A stretch of 64,000 bases of DNA from Chloroflexota bacterium (GTDB taxonomy: Bacteria; Chloroflexota; Anaerolineae; Anaerolineales; Villigracilaceae): positions 62,001 through 126,000 of the forward strand of contig JAIOAQ010000001.1 in NCBI GenBank assembly GCA_019873735.1, read 5' to 3'. Below are positions 44,050 to 56,746 of the stretch, in pieces. The notes under the pieces were generated by a model that saw nothing but the letters and a program-made list of their open reading frames with translations, searched no databases and was not told where the DNA came from. The number at the start of each line of letters is the position of its first letter. Position 1 is the stretch's first letter. Position numbers and translations under genes: made by a program.

Positions 44050-47000
44050 ATGAGAGCGAATAAATTCGCAAAGGGAATCCTTCCGGGGGTGGTAATGTTG
44101 ATCCTGCTTGTCGGCCTGCTGCCCCTTTCGGGAGCCAGTGCCCTGCAGAATCTGCCGCAAGGCGTTCAGGAAGAGCGCGTGACCGACCCGGCCAGCGGGC
44201 GTTTGATTTTCCTGAGCCTTGAAGGCGACCAGGATGCGGCTGGCGACGTGAGCGCGACGGGATTATCCCCCGAGCAAAGCGCACAGACCTATATTGAGCG
44301 TTACGCCCCCGCCTTTGGGCTTTCCAGTCCGGCGCAGCAATTGACTCTGGAAAGCCTGCGCTCTTTGAAGGGGGGCGGCTATGTCGCCCGTTATCAGCAG
44401 GTATATGCCGGCGTGCCGGTGTTTGGCGGCGTGCTGCAGGTCAAGACGCTCGCCAACGGCGCCCTGGATGCCGTCTCTGGCAATGTCCAGCCGGATCTGG
44501 GTCTCTCGGTGACGCCTTCGCTGGATGCGGAGAGGGCGGCGGAAATTGCCCGTCAGCGCATCGCCCTGACCCAAAAGATTTCGCCGGAGAGTCTGAACCT
44601 GTTTTCTGAGCCGACCTTGTGGATCTACGACGCCCGCCTGTTTGACGATAACAGCACGGCTGCGCCGCGCCTGGTTTGGGAGGTGAAACTCGATGCCGGG
44701 CTGCCCTCCCTGTGGGTGGCCCTGGTGGACGCCCAGAACGGCGTGACGCGCCTGGAATTTCAACAACGCCGGCCTCAAACGGCCGCGGCTGCCGCAGTTT
44801 CCCCGGCCGGAGCGGGCGATTCGCTGCAGGCGCTGGTTGCCGGCCAGGCGCAGTGGCGGATTTGCACCTCTGCGTTCACAACGTTTGTGGACTGCAACAT
44901 GCTGGTTCGGGACAACGACGGGGTGACGCCCCGCTCGAGTTTGCTTTGCACGCAGGACGACCCCTCAGCCTGTGACGATCTGTTGGCCAGCGCGGCCGAT
45001 GCGGTGCGCGTATACCCGGCCATTGAGTCGGCTTACCATTTCTTTTATGACCGCTTTGGCCGCGACGGCTGGGACGGAAACGGAACCGCCTGGGATGCCC
45101 ATGTCAATTACAGTTTTGCGCGTTCCGACCCGCAGTGGTCTCCATCGGTTATGCACGCGAGTGGAAACAATGCCGCTTTTGCCGATACGGTGGTGGCCCA
45201 CGATCTTGTGGCGCGGGAGTATGCCTACGATGTGCTTCTCAACGATGCGGGCCTGCTCAACATTTATCAATCCGGAGCAATCGCCGAATCGCTGGCCGAT
45301 ATGTGGGGCGAGTTTATCGACCAGTCGGTGACGTTGCCGGCTGGTCTGCCGGACAACGACGCGGTTTCTGTCCGCTGGCTGATTGGCGAGGATGTCTTCC
45401 CCGGCACCACTGTTCAGTATTTCCGCAACATGAAGACGCCGACGCTAAAATTGCATCCGGACAGCATGGCCAGCCCCTATTATTACAAAGGCGCGATGGA
45501 CTATGGCCGCCCGACGGTCAACAATGGCGTCAACAACAAAGCCGTCTTTCTGATGGTGGACGGCGGCTCCTTTGGCGGCCTGACGGTTTCTCCGCTGGGG
45601 ATGGCCAAGACAGCGGCGGTCTATTACGGGGCGCAGCAGTATCTGTTCCCCTCGGCGGATTACTACGACCTGTATGTGGCGCTCAAGGCCTCCTGCAACG
45701 ATCTGATCGGCACGCAGCCGGTGGGTGCAACCACGCCGATTTCTTCTGCCGATTGCCTGAATGTAGATAAGGCCCTCAAGGCGGTCAAGATGAACACCAA
45801 GCCGGCCACCCTCAGTTCGGTGCCTGTCCCGGCCTGCCCGACCGGCACCGAGAAGGGCGAGGTGCTCTTTGCCGATAACTTCGATTCCGGCGATCTTTCT
45901 GCCTGGACCTTCCAGGCCAATGAGTATCACGTCAGTTTCGATGCGGCGTTGAACAAGGTCACGATTGATGAAATCATCCCCATTGATGACCAGGCCTCGT
46001 GGACCACGCTGGACGGCGCCCTGACCGATGACGGCAAGGCGCTGTATGCGCCGGGGATTGCCGGGTTGAGTCAACTGGATTCCATTCCTCCCAACTATCG
46101 CGTGGTTGACTACGCCGATGAAATGGCCATGCCGGTTAATGAGATCAGTTTACCGGCCGGGAAGCAGATTTACCTGACCTTTGACCACATGTTCTTGTTT
46201 GAACTCACGCAGATCACCTTTTCTCCGTATGACGGCGGCGTGGTCGAATACAGCAAGGATGGCGGCGTAACCTGGCTGGATGCCAAACCGCTCTTCAATT
46301 TGGGCTACAACTACAATGGCACCGTGGCAACCACCGGCCGTAGTCCTTACACCTTCAACCCGCTGATGGGTAGAATGGCCTTTGTGAAGAATAGTTTGAG
46401 CGATCGGGTGGCCACACGCTACAATTTGAGCACGCTGGCCGGGCAGAACATCCGCCTGCGCTGGCGCATTGGGTATGACTATGATACCTACTGGGGCTGG
46501 GCCATTGATAACGTCTCACTGCACACCTGTATCAAGGTGCCTTCTATTCCTTACCTGCTGACACCGGTAAACAACGCCTTGATCCTTGACAGTCCGGAAG
46601 GTGTTTACAAACCCCGCCTGGATTGGAAAGATTCTACTCCCGACCTGGCATATTATCAGGTACAGGTGGCAAAGGATTCGAAATTCACCGATCTGGTTTA
46701 CGACCAGATTGTGGTGCCATCTGAATTCACGCCACCCGACAGCCTGGAGCCGAATACGCGCTATTACTGGCGGGTGAAGGCCTTTAATATCAATGGCAAG
46801 TCGCTCAACTGGAGCACGGCGCGCTATTTCCGCACGGCCATGCTGCGGCCCGAAAACCTGAGCCTGCCGGCCGATGGCGCAGAGGTGAAGACGCGCCGCC
46901 CGAACTTCGACTGGGATGACCCGAATACGATTGGCGCACCGGCCACAAACTATACCATTCAGATCGCCCGGCAACCCGACTTTGCTGCCATAAGCCTGGC

Positions 47001-48390
47001 GGCGACTTATACCACGCCTTCAAATGCCACCTATTTCACCGCTACAAGCGACTTGCCGGCCAATACCCTGCTTTACTGGCGGGTGAAGGCCAATGGCACG
47101 AATCCCAGCCAGTATTCCAGCGAAGTGAAGTCCTTCCGCACCGGCAACCCGCCGCCGGTCCCCGTGCTGGTTGCCCCGGCCAATAACGCCCTGATCCAGC
47201 CCGTGCCTGTGCCGCTTGAGGACCCATCGGCCTGGCAATACCAGCCCTATCTGGATTGGAATATTGTCACCGTGCCGGCCGGCGTGACGTTTGACCGTTA
47301 CGAAGTGCAAGTGTCGGATACGCCTGATTTCTCCAACCTGATTGTGGACGAAGACATCCCGGATATCAATCACCACTACTATCAGGTAACCGCGCCGCTG
47401 GCTTCCAACACGGTCTATTACTGGCGGGTGCAGTCTATTGCCGGCGGCGAGGACTTCAGCAACTGGGCGACGCGTTCCTTCCGCACGGCGCTGCTTCCGC
47501 CGCAGACGCTGCTCAAGCCGGATGACGGTCAGCCTGCCCATACACGCCGGCCCACGTTTGAATGGACGCCGGTAGCCGGGGCAACGGGCTACACGATTCA
47601 GGTTTCCACCCTGCCGACCTTTGCTTCGGTCCAATACACCTACACGATTACCAAGCCGGTTGCTACCTATACCCACACGGCAGATGTGGCTGCCAATACC
47701 ATGTATTACTGGCGCATTCGCTCGAATGGTCCCAACGGCCCTGGCCTGTATTCTGCGGCGCACAGTTTTGTCAGCGGCAATCCGCCCACCACGCCCAGCC
47801 TGCTTGCGCCGGCGCAAAACATCCTGCTGACGGTTTATACGCCCACGCTGGACTGGGGCGCCTCCGTTCCGGCAGCCGGCACGATTTTTGATCACTATGA
47901 AGTGCAGTGGGCCGATAACCCCAACTTTGATGCGGCCGAAGTCAGAAACGTGCCGGGGGTGACAAATCACCTCTATGTGATTCAACCCGGCGAGGCGCTC
48001 AGTGCCAACAAGACCTATTACTGGCGCGTGCGTGCCTGGAACACCGATGGCGATTTCAGCGCCTGGTCGGCCGTGCGTTACTTCCGCACTGCCATGCTCG
48101 CGCCGACGCTGGTCTATCCGATTGTGGGCAATAACATGGTCACCACGTTACAGCCCGTCCTGGATTGGGACGAGGTGGATGGTGCTGTCACCTATAACGT
48201 TCAGATTTCACTTTATGCGAACATGGCCAGCCCGCCGTTGAACATCAACACCGTGGATGCCACTTCTGCATACATGGTTCCCCTGGGCAAACTGCAGTAT
48301 GGAAAGACCTATTACTGGCGCGTGCGCGCCAATGGCCCCAACGGGCCGGGTTTGTGGAGCGTGATCGAGACCTTCCAGCCGCTGCCATGA
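44050..48390 (+). CDS. Secreted thermolysin-fold (M4) protein with degenerate zinc site and Fn3-like repeats
   Basis: 1446 residues. A signal peptide ends near ASA-LQ (residue 32). FTP/PepSY-like propeptide domains fill about 55-245. An M4-like catalytic region spans about 300-590: YHFFYDRFGRDGWDG, VVAHDLVAREYAY, GAIAESLADMWGEF and NNGVNNKAVFLM. The HExxH motif is HDLVA at 384-388 (Glu to Asp, second His to Ala), and the position of the second catalytic His is also not His. So this is likely an inactive or repurposed peptidase. A jelly-roll-like domain (about 610-840) and six Fn3-like modules, each with YYWRV, follow. No cell-wall anchor is seen at the C-terminus. Confidence 0.78.
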   Translation: MRANKFAKGILPGVVMLILLVGLLPLSGASALQNLPQGVQEERVTDPASGRLIFLSLEGDQDAAGDVSATGLSPEQSAQTYIERYAPAFGLSSPAQQLTLESLRSLKGGGYVARYQQVYAGVPVFGGVLQVKTLANGALDAVSGNVQPDLGLSVTPSLDAERAAEIARQRIALTQKISPESLNLFSEPTLWIYDARLFDDNSTAAPRLVWEVKLDAGLPSLWVALVDAQNGVTRLEFQQRRPQTAAAAAVSPAGAGDSLQALVAGQAQWRICTSAFTTFVDCNMLVRDNDGVTPRSSLLCTQDDPSACDDLLASAADAVRVYPAIESAYHFFYDRFGRDGWDGNGTAWDAHVNYSFARSDPQWSPSVMHASGNNAAFADTVVAHDLVAREYAYDVLLNDAGLLNIYQSGAIAESLADMWGEFIDQSVTLPAGLPDNDAVSVRWLIGEDVFPGTTVQYFRNMKTPTLKLHPDSMASPYYYKGAMDYGRPTVNNGVNNKAVFLMVDGGSFGGLTVSPLGMAKTAAVYYGAQQYLFPSADYYDLYVALKASCNDLIGTQPVGATTPISSADCLNVDKALKAVKMNTKPATLSSVPVPACPTGTEKGEVLFADNFDSGDLSAWTFQANEYHVSFDAALNKVTIDEIIPIDDQASWTTLDGALTDDGKALYAPGIAGLSQLDSIPPNYRVVDYADEMAMPVNEISLPAGKQIYLTFDHMFLFELTQITFSPYDGGVVEYSKDGGVTWLDAKPLFNLGYNYNGTVATTGRSPYTFNPLMGRMAFVKNSLSDRVATRYNLSTLAGQNIRLRWRIGYDYDTYWGWAIDNVSLHTCIKVPSIPYLLTPVNNALILDSPEGVYKPRLDWKDSTPDLAYYQVQVAKDSKFTDLVYDQIVVPSEFTPPDSLEPNTRYYWRVKAFNINGKSLNWSTARYFRTAMLRPENLSLPADGAEVKTRRPNFDWDDPNTIGAPATNYTIQIARQPDFAAISLAATYTTPSNATYFTATSDLPANTLLYWRVKANGTNPSQYSSEVKSFRTGNPPPVPVLVAPANNALIQPVPVPLEDPSAWQYQPYLDWNIVTVPAGVTFDRYEVQVSDTPDFSNLIVDEDIPDINHHYYQVTAPLASNTVYYWRVQSIAGGEDFSNWATRSFRTALLPPQTLLKPDDGQPAHTRRPTFEWTPVAGATGYTIQVSTLPTFASVQYTYTITKPVATYTHTADVAANTMYYWRIRSNGPNGPGLYSAAHSFVSGNPPTTPSLLAPAQNILLTVYTPTLDWGASVPAAGTIFDHYEVQWADNPNFDAAEVRNVPGVTNHLYVIQPGEALSANKTYYWRVRAWNTDGDFSAWSAVRYFRTAMLAPTLVYPIVGNNMVTTLQPVLDWDEVDGAVTYNVQISLYANMASPPLNINTVDATSAYMVPLGKLQYGKTYYWRVRANGPNGPGLWSVIETFQPLP

Positions 48391-48401
48391 TCCTTGCCCG
48401 T

Positions 48402-48465
48402 GAGACGGCGGGTTGATCGGCCGTCTCGTTTGTAATGAAAAAACGCCCTTTCGAGGGCGTTTTTT
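48402..48465 (+). terminator. Bidirectional terminator between convergent genes
   Basis: Hairpin 1: GAGACGGC/GCCGTCTC (48402-48427). Hairpin 2: AAAAAACGCCCT-TTCG-AGGGCGTTTTTT (48438-48465), A and T flanks allow use on both strands. It ends the secreted protein gene and mreB. Confidence 0.88.
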
Positions 48466-48505
48466 CGTCAATACCGACATGCCAAAGCGGCGCCAGGATG
48501 GCCGC

Positions 48506-49513
48506 TCATACCGGCGGCAGGTTGCGCCGCAGGATGTTGTACATCGGCAGGGCCTTTACTGCGCCCTCTACCGTGCAGGTCATGGGATTATCTACCAGAT
48601 AAGCCGGAACGCCCAGGGCTTTGGTCAGCAATTTGTCAATGCCGCGCAGCAATGCCCCTCCGCCGCACAGGGCGATTCCCCGGTCAATAATATCCGACAC
48701 CAGTTCGGGGGGAGTCTTTTCCAGAACGCGCCGCCCAGTCTCGATCACTTGCCGCAGCGGTTCCTGCAAAGCGTCCACAATTTCGCTGGTAGTCAGCGTG
48801 ACCGGACGTGGCAGGCCTGTGACCTGATCCTGACCCTGCACCTCCATGCTTTGTTCCGTGTCCTGCGGCACGGCGGCTCCGATTCGGACCTTGAGTTGCT
48901 CGGCAGTGACCTGGCTGACGACAATCCCGTACTTGCGCCGCACGTAGGTGACGATGGCCTCGTCCAGGTCCAGGCCGCCGGCGCGCAGAGTCTCGGCTGA
49001 GACGATGCCATACATGGCCATCACCGCGGCCTGTGTCGCGCCGCCGCCCAGGCAGATGACCATGTTCCCCGAAGGCGAGCCAATCGGCAGGTCAATGCCC
49101 AGTCCCGCCGCCAGCGGCTGTTGGATCAGATAGGCCTCGCGGCTGCCGGCTCCCAGAATAGCCTCATGCACGGCGCGGCTTTCTACACTGGTGATACCGT
49201 ATGGCACGGTAATCATCACATTCGGCCGAAAGAGGCGCATGGGGCCACTGACCTGCTGCAGCAGCCATTTCAGCAAAAGTTCGGTGATTTCATAATCTGC
49301 GATTACGCCGTTTTTCAGCGGACGAGCGACTTCGATGCTTTCCGGCGCGCGTCCGTACATATCGCGCGCGTTTTTGCCGGCCTCCACCATTTTTTGCTCA
49401 TTGATGTCAATGGCAACAACGGTCGGTTCTTCTATCAGAACCTGCGAGGCATCTGCAAAGCGCGTGAAACTTGTGCCTAAATCAACACCCAGGTCTTTCG
49501 AGAATAGTGCCAC
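48506..49513 (-). CDS. mreB: MreB/rod-shape-determining actin homolog
   Basis: 335 residues. Actin-fold motifs: KDLGVDLGTSFTRF (phosphate 1), VMITVPYG, VICLGGGATQAAVMAMYGIV (phosphate 2) and GIALCGGGALLRGIDKLL (adenosine). It organises cell-wall synthesis on the inner membrane. Start is GTG, 5 bases after the atpC stop, so mreB is the last gene of the ATP synthase operon. Other mre/rod genes are not adjacent. Confidence 0.9.
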   Translation of the reverse strand: MALFSKDLGVDLGTSFTRFADASQVLIEEPTVVAIDINEQKMVEAGKNARDMYGRAPESIEVARPLKNGVIADYEITELLLKWLLQQVSGPMRLFRPNVMITVPYGITSVESRAVHEAILGAGSREAYLIQQPLAAGLGIDLPIGSPSGNMVICLGGGATQAAVMAMYGIVSAETLRAGGLDLDEAIVTYVRRKYGIVVSQVTAEQLKVRIGAAVPQDTEQSMEVQGQDQVTGLPRPVTLTTSEIVDALQEPLRQVIETGRRVLEKTPPELVSDIIDRGIALCGGGALLRGIDKLLTKALGVPAYLVDNPMTCTVEGAVKALPMYNILRRNLPPV

Positions 49514-49518
49514 GGCTG

Positions 49519-49965
49519 TTACTTCTCTTCTGAGTATATGCTGGGGCGCTTGGGGCCTTTGCCATAGCGGCGGACGGCGTCCAGGCGCAGGTTAGATCTA
49601 CGCAGGGCTGCCTCAATGGCCAGGTAGGTATCTGGGTCAGGTGGGGGGCCTTTGGCCAGCAGTTCTTCTGCTCTTTTGCGCGCCGCCTCGGCGCGGGCAA
49701 CGTCAATTTCGGCCACGTTTTCGGCGGCATCCGCCAGGATGGTGATGATATCCGGCTGGATTTCGGCAATCCCGCCGGCGACGGTGAAGATTTCTTCCTG
49801 GCCTCCGCTACGGACTTTGATGATGCCGAATTTGAGCGTGGTCAGCAGGGGAGCATGATTCGGCAAAATGCCCATCTCGCCGGCCGTTCCCGGCAGGATG
49901 ACCATGTCGGCGTCGCCGGTGTAGACCATGCGGTCCTGCGAAACAATCTCACAACGAATAGGCAT
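49519..49965 (-). CDS. atpC: ATP synthase epsilon subunit
   Basis: 148 residues. N-terminal beta sandwich MPIRCEIVSQDRMVYTGDAD, PGTAGEMGILPNHAPLLTTL and a C-terminal helical pair. The tail PKRPSIYSEEK is longer than in E. coli (139 residues). Central-stalk subunit that can inhibit ATP hydrolysis. Confidence 0.93.
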   Translation of the reverse strand: MPIRCEIVSQDRMVYTGDADMVILPGTAGEMGILPNHAPLLTTLKFGIIKVRSGGQEEIFTVAGGIAEIQPDIITILADAAENVAEIDVARAEAARKRAEELLAKGPPPDPDTYLAIEAALRRSNLRLDAVRRYGKGPKRPSIYSEEK

Positions 49966-50029
49966 ATCTGCTCTCCTGTCTCACGTCTTCCGGTCTCGCA
50001 TTTTCGAGTTGCACCGGATGTTGAGACAT

Positions 50030-52343
<2,314 letters not shown>

Positions 52344-52346
52344 AGG

Positions 52347-54011
<1,665 letters not shown>

Positions 54012-54106
54012 CTCGCCTCCGCCTACCATAGGAATAGTGTATTGATCATGAGTCCTGTCCTCTACAGAGACGCTAAAACAACGCCCTGTTTCTTCAGAAC
54101 GGGCTA

Positions 54107-54135
54107 ATGATACCTGAAAGCCGAAGGCTTGTCCA
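54107..54135 (-). promoter_or_regulatory. Promoter of the atpAGDC-mreB operon
   Basis: Minus strand TGGACA (54135-54130), 17-base spacer, TATCAT (54112-54107), about 95 bases upstream of atpA. Confidence 0.55.
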
Positions 54136-54151
54136 GTTACGAAAATCACTC

Positions 54152-54179
54152 TTGCATTTTTGGCTGCATATCATATACT
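54152..54179 (+). promoter_or_regulatory. Divergent promoter of the D-Ala-D-Ala ligase-like gene
   Basis: TTGCAT (54152-54157), 16-base spacer, TATACT (54174-54179). It lies next to the atpA promoter on the other strand. Confidence 0.5.
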
Positions 54180-54225
54180 ACGCATGGCCGAACTGGCCTC
54201 ATTCCACTGTTGTTGGAGCAAAACC

Positions 54226-55347
54226 ATGTCCTTGTCTGATGATGTCTCTGAGCAAGACAAACCTCCCGGTCTGCGCCTGAAACCGCCAAAGCCCTGGCTT
54301 GTGGCGCTGCTGGCCAATGTCAAGGAGCACGATTGGGTTCAACCGCCAGACTTGCCGCCGGACTTTGGCGCCGATTACGATTACATTGAGACAATTGATA
54401 CGATTCGGGCCGCCATTGAAAGCGGCGGCCACAAGACCGTTTTCCTGCAGGCCGATTCTCATCTGCCCTACGCTTTGCAAGAAGTTCATCCTGATATTTG
54501 CTTCAACATTGCAGAGGGCCTTGGCGGAGACGCCCGCGAGGCCCAAACCCCGGCCCTGTTGGAAATGCTGGGCATCCCCTATACCGGATCGCGGGTGTTG
54601 GCCAATGCCATTGCACTGGACAAACCGCTGACCAAACGCATCTGGCGCGAACGCGGTTTACCCGTCGGGCCGTTCCAGGAATTCTTCAGTCCCAACGACC
54701 CGCTTGACCCGCAATTGGAATTTCCGCTCTTTGTTAAGCCGGCGCGAGAAGGCACCGGCATGGGCGTGGACTCAAAGGCCAAAGTCCATTCAGAAGCCGA
54801 GTTGCGGGAACGCGTGGAATACGTTCTCAAATTCTACAAACAGCCTGCGCTGGTGGAAACCTTCCTGCCCGGGCGCGAATTTACGGTGGGACAACTGGGC
54901 CGCCCAGGCGCAGCCCGCTACAGTTTTCATCCCGAGTGGTACGCAGAAGACGGATTTCACCGCTTACCCATCCTTGAACTGGACAGCCGGCGCGCGGCGA
55001 CCCCCGGCATTTACAGTCACGCGGCCAAAGCGGCCATGGTTGGCACGGATGGCGCGCCGCTCTACCTCTGTCCGGCAGATATTGAGCCGGATTTGGCCGA
55101 CTATTTGCATCGGGTGGCGATTCAGGCGCATCAGGCCATTGGCGCCCTGGACGTCTCCCGCGTTGACTTTCGGCTGGATGCGCATGGCCAGCCCTGCATG
55201 CTGGAAATCAATCCCCTCCCCGGCCTGACCCCCGGCTACAGCGATCTGTGCATTCAGGCTGCCGCCGAAGGCATTGCCTACGAAGATTTGATTTTGGAGA
55301 TTTTGTACCTGGGCGCATCGCGTTGGGGACTGGTTGAATTGACATAA
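54226..55347 (+). CDS. D-alanine-D-alanine ligase-like ATP-grasp enzyme
   Basis: 373 residues. ATP-grasp motifs: FPLFVKPAREGTGMGVDSKA, ALVETFLPGREFTVGQLG and the metal loop MLEINPLPGLTPGYSDL. Ddl-type substrate loop PDICFNIAEGLGGDAREAQT. It may ligate D-amino acids, though a true ddl is usually near mur genes; this lone copy could serve another dipeptide. The ATG at 54226 has GGAG upstream; ATG 54184 would be at the promoter's start site and is less likely. Confidence 0.75.
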   Translation: MSLSDDVSEQDKPPGLRLKPPKPWLVALLANVKEHDWVQPPDLPPDFGADYDYIETIDTIRAAIESGGHKTVFLQADSHLPYALQEVHPDICFNIAEGLGGDAREAQTPALLEMLGIPYTGSRVLANAIALDKPLTKRIWRERGLPVGPFQEFFSPNDPLDPQLEFPLFVKPAREGTGMGVDSKAKVHSEAELRERVEYVLKFYKQPALVETFLPGREFTVGQLGRPGAARYSFHPEWYAEDGFHRLPILELDSRRAATPGIYSHAAKAAMVGTDGAPLYLCPADIEPDLADYLHRVAIQAHQAIGALDVSRVDFRLDAHGQPCMLEINPLPGLTPGYSDLCIQAAAEGIAYEDLILEILYLGASRWGLVELT

Positions 55348-55367
55348 GCCCCATCTTCGATTATCCT
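55339..55367 (+). promoter_or_regulatory. SRP RNA promoter overlapping the ligase stop codon
   Basis: TTGACA (55339-55344), 17-base spacer, TATCCT (55362-55367). The ligase stop TAA (55345-55347) directly follows the -35. Confidence 0.7.
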
Positions 55368-55373
55368 TGTCCC

Positions 55374-55477
55374 GTCTGAGCAGGCCCGGCGCGGCGGAGC
55401 CTTGCGAACCCCGTCAGGTCCGAGAGGAAGCAGCGGTAAGGAAGGTACTCCGGGTGCCGCCGGTCTCCTGCTCAGAT
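55374..55477 (+). ncRNA. ffs: Signal recognition particle RNA, small bacterial type
   Basis: About 100 nt. CTGAGCAGG (55376-55384) pairs with CCTGCTCAG (55467-55475). The apical part carries GTCAGGTCCGAGAGGAAGCA and GGAAGGTACTCCGGGTG, the conserved domain IV loops that bind Ffh. It has a good promoter. It lies between the ligase and a membrane-anchored gene. Confidence 0.93.
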
Positions 55478-55514
55478 ATCTCTATCCTGTCCATAGATTG
55501 TGGGAAAACCTGCC

Positions 55515-55862
55515 ATGCCTCGCTGGGCATTGTTCCTGCTGATGTTTGCCGTAGGCGTCACTGCCGGTTTGGTGTACGGGTGGATCATTGCGCCGGTTGA
55601 ATACACCGAAACCGCCCCCGCCAGTTTGCGCGCCGATTATCGAACCGACTACGTCTTGATGGTAGCCGAAACCTTCCACGCCGAGCAAGATGCCGAACTG
55701 GCCGCGCGCCGCCTTTCGGTACTCGGCTCGGAACCGCCAGAGGCCATTGCCTTACAGGCGCTTGATTTCGCGCGCCAGAGCGGTTATGCGCCGGAAGATT
55801 TGTCCCTGCTTGCTGCCCTGTCGCAGGCCATGCGTCTCGTCACCCAAGGCGGAGCACCGTGA
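55515..55862 (+). CDS. Membrane-anchored protein of unknown function (paralog 1)
   Basis: 115 residues. One transmembrane helix (WALFLLMFAVGVTAGLVYGW), then PVEYTETAPASLRADYRTDY, then AARRLSVLG. It is clearly related to the start of the next gene (PVEYVDAAPSLLRADYKDQY then ARSRLSLLG). Not recognised otherwise. Start at ATG 55515 places the anchor at the N-terminus. Stop overlaps the next GTG (GTGA). Confidence 0.6.
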   Translation: MPRWALFLLMFAVGVTAGLVYGWIIAPVEYTETAPASLRADYRTDYVLMVAETFHAEQDAELAARRLSVLGSEPPEAIALQALDFARQSGYAPEDLSLLAALSQAMRLVTQGGAP

Positions 55863-56734
55863 GAAATTTTCGCCAAGCAGCCGGGCCTTTGCTTGCCTTC
55901 CTCCTTGGCCTGGGAGCAGGCCTGCTTATCGCCTGGGTCATTGCCCCGGTTGAATACGTGGATGCTGCCCCGTCTTTATTGCGCGCCGACTACAAAGACC
56001 AGTATCGCCTGCTAACGGCCTCGGCCTATGCTGCCAGCGGCAATCTGGAACGCGCCCGCAGCCGCCTGTCTTTGCTTGGAGACCCCGACCCCGTTCAGGC
56101 CCTGACGGCTCAGGCGCAACGCGCCCTGGCCGCAGGACAGCCCTGGGAATCGGTCCGTTTGTTGGCCGCGCTGGCTTCTGCTTTGCAGAATGCCCCCTCG
56201 GCTGCCTCTCTCCCCTCGCCGACTCTTGCCCCTGTGCTTTTTCCGCAAGGAGAGACGACGGCGGTTCCTGCCGCCCCCCGGCCTGCCAGCCCATCCCCGG
56301 CGGCAGCCTCCTCCCAGGCGCCTTTGGCGGCTACGCATACTCCTGTCCCGTTGATTCCGCCCACGCCGCGCCCGACGCGTACACCGACGGCCACGCCGGG
56401 AGCCTTGTTTGCGCTCACGCGGCAGGATGTGATTTGCAGCCCCGCCTTGCCCGATGGTCTGCTTCAGGTGACGGTTTTGGATGCTGCCCGTAAACCCGTG
56501 CCGGGCGTTGAAATTGTGATTACCTGGAACGGCGGCGAAGAGCACTTTTTCACCGGCCTAAAGCCGGATGTGGGCAATGGCTATGCCGATTTCATCATGA
56601 CCCCGGATGTGATTTATACCCTGCGGCTGGCACCCGGCGGGACGCTTGTCTCCGATCTGGCCGCGCCAGTTTGTCAGACCGAAGGCCAGGAAACCTATGT
56701 GGGCGGCCTGCGCCTTGAATTTCAGCAACCGTGA
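55859..56734 (+). CDS. Membrane-anchored protein with Pro/Thr linker and Ig-like C-terminus (paralog 2)
   Basis: 291 residues from GTG 55859. The N-terminal helix (LLAFLLGLGAGLLIAWVIA) and a PVEY...LRADY domain are shared with the preceding gene. A low-complexity linker (about 105-180, rich in Pro, Ser, Thr and Ala) leads to a beta domain (ICSPALPDGLLQVTVLDAA, VPGVEIVITWNGGEEHFFTG). Probably an outside-facing protein. Function unknown; the family appears common in Chloroflexota. Confidence 0.6.
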   Translation: MRNFRQAAGPLLAFLLGLGAGLLIAWVIAPVEYVDAAPSLLRADYKDQYRLLTASAYAASGNLERARSRLSLLGDPDPVQALTAQAQRALAAGQPWESVRLLAALASALQNAPSAASLPSPTLAPVLFPQGETTAVPAAPRPASPSPAAASSQAPLAATHTPVPLIPPTPRPTRTPTATPGALFALTRQDVICSPALPDGLLQVTVLDAARKPVPGVEIVITWNGGEEHFFTGLKPDVGNGYADFIMTPDVIYTLRLAPGGTLVSDLAAPVCQTEGQETYVGGLRLEFQQP

Positions 56735-56746
56735 GCAGATCTCGAA

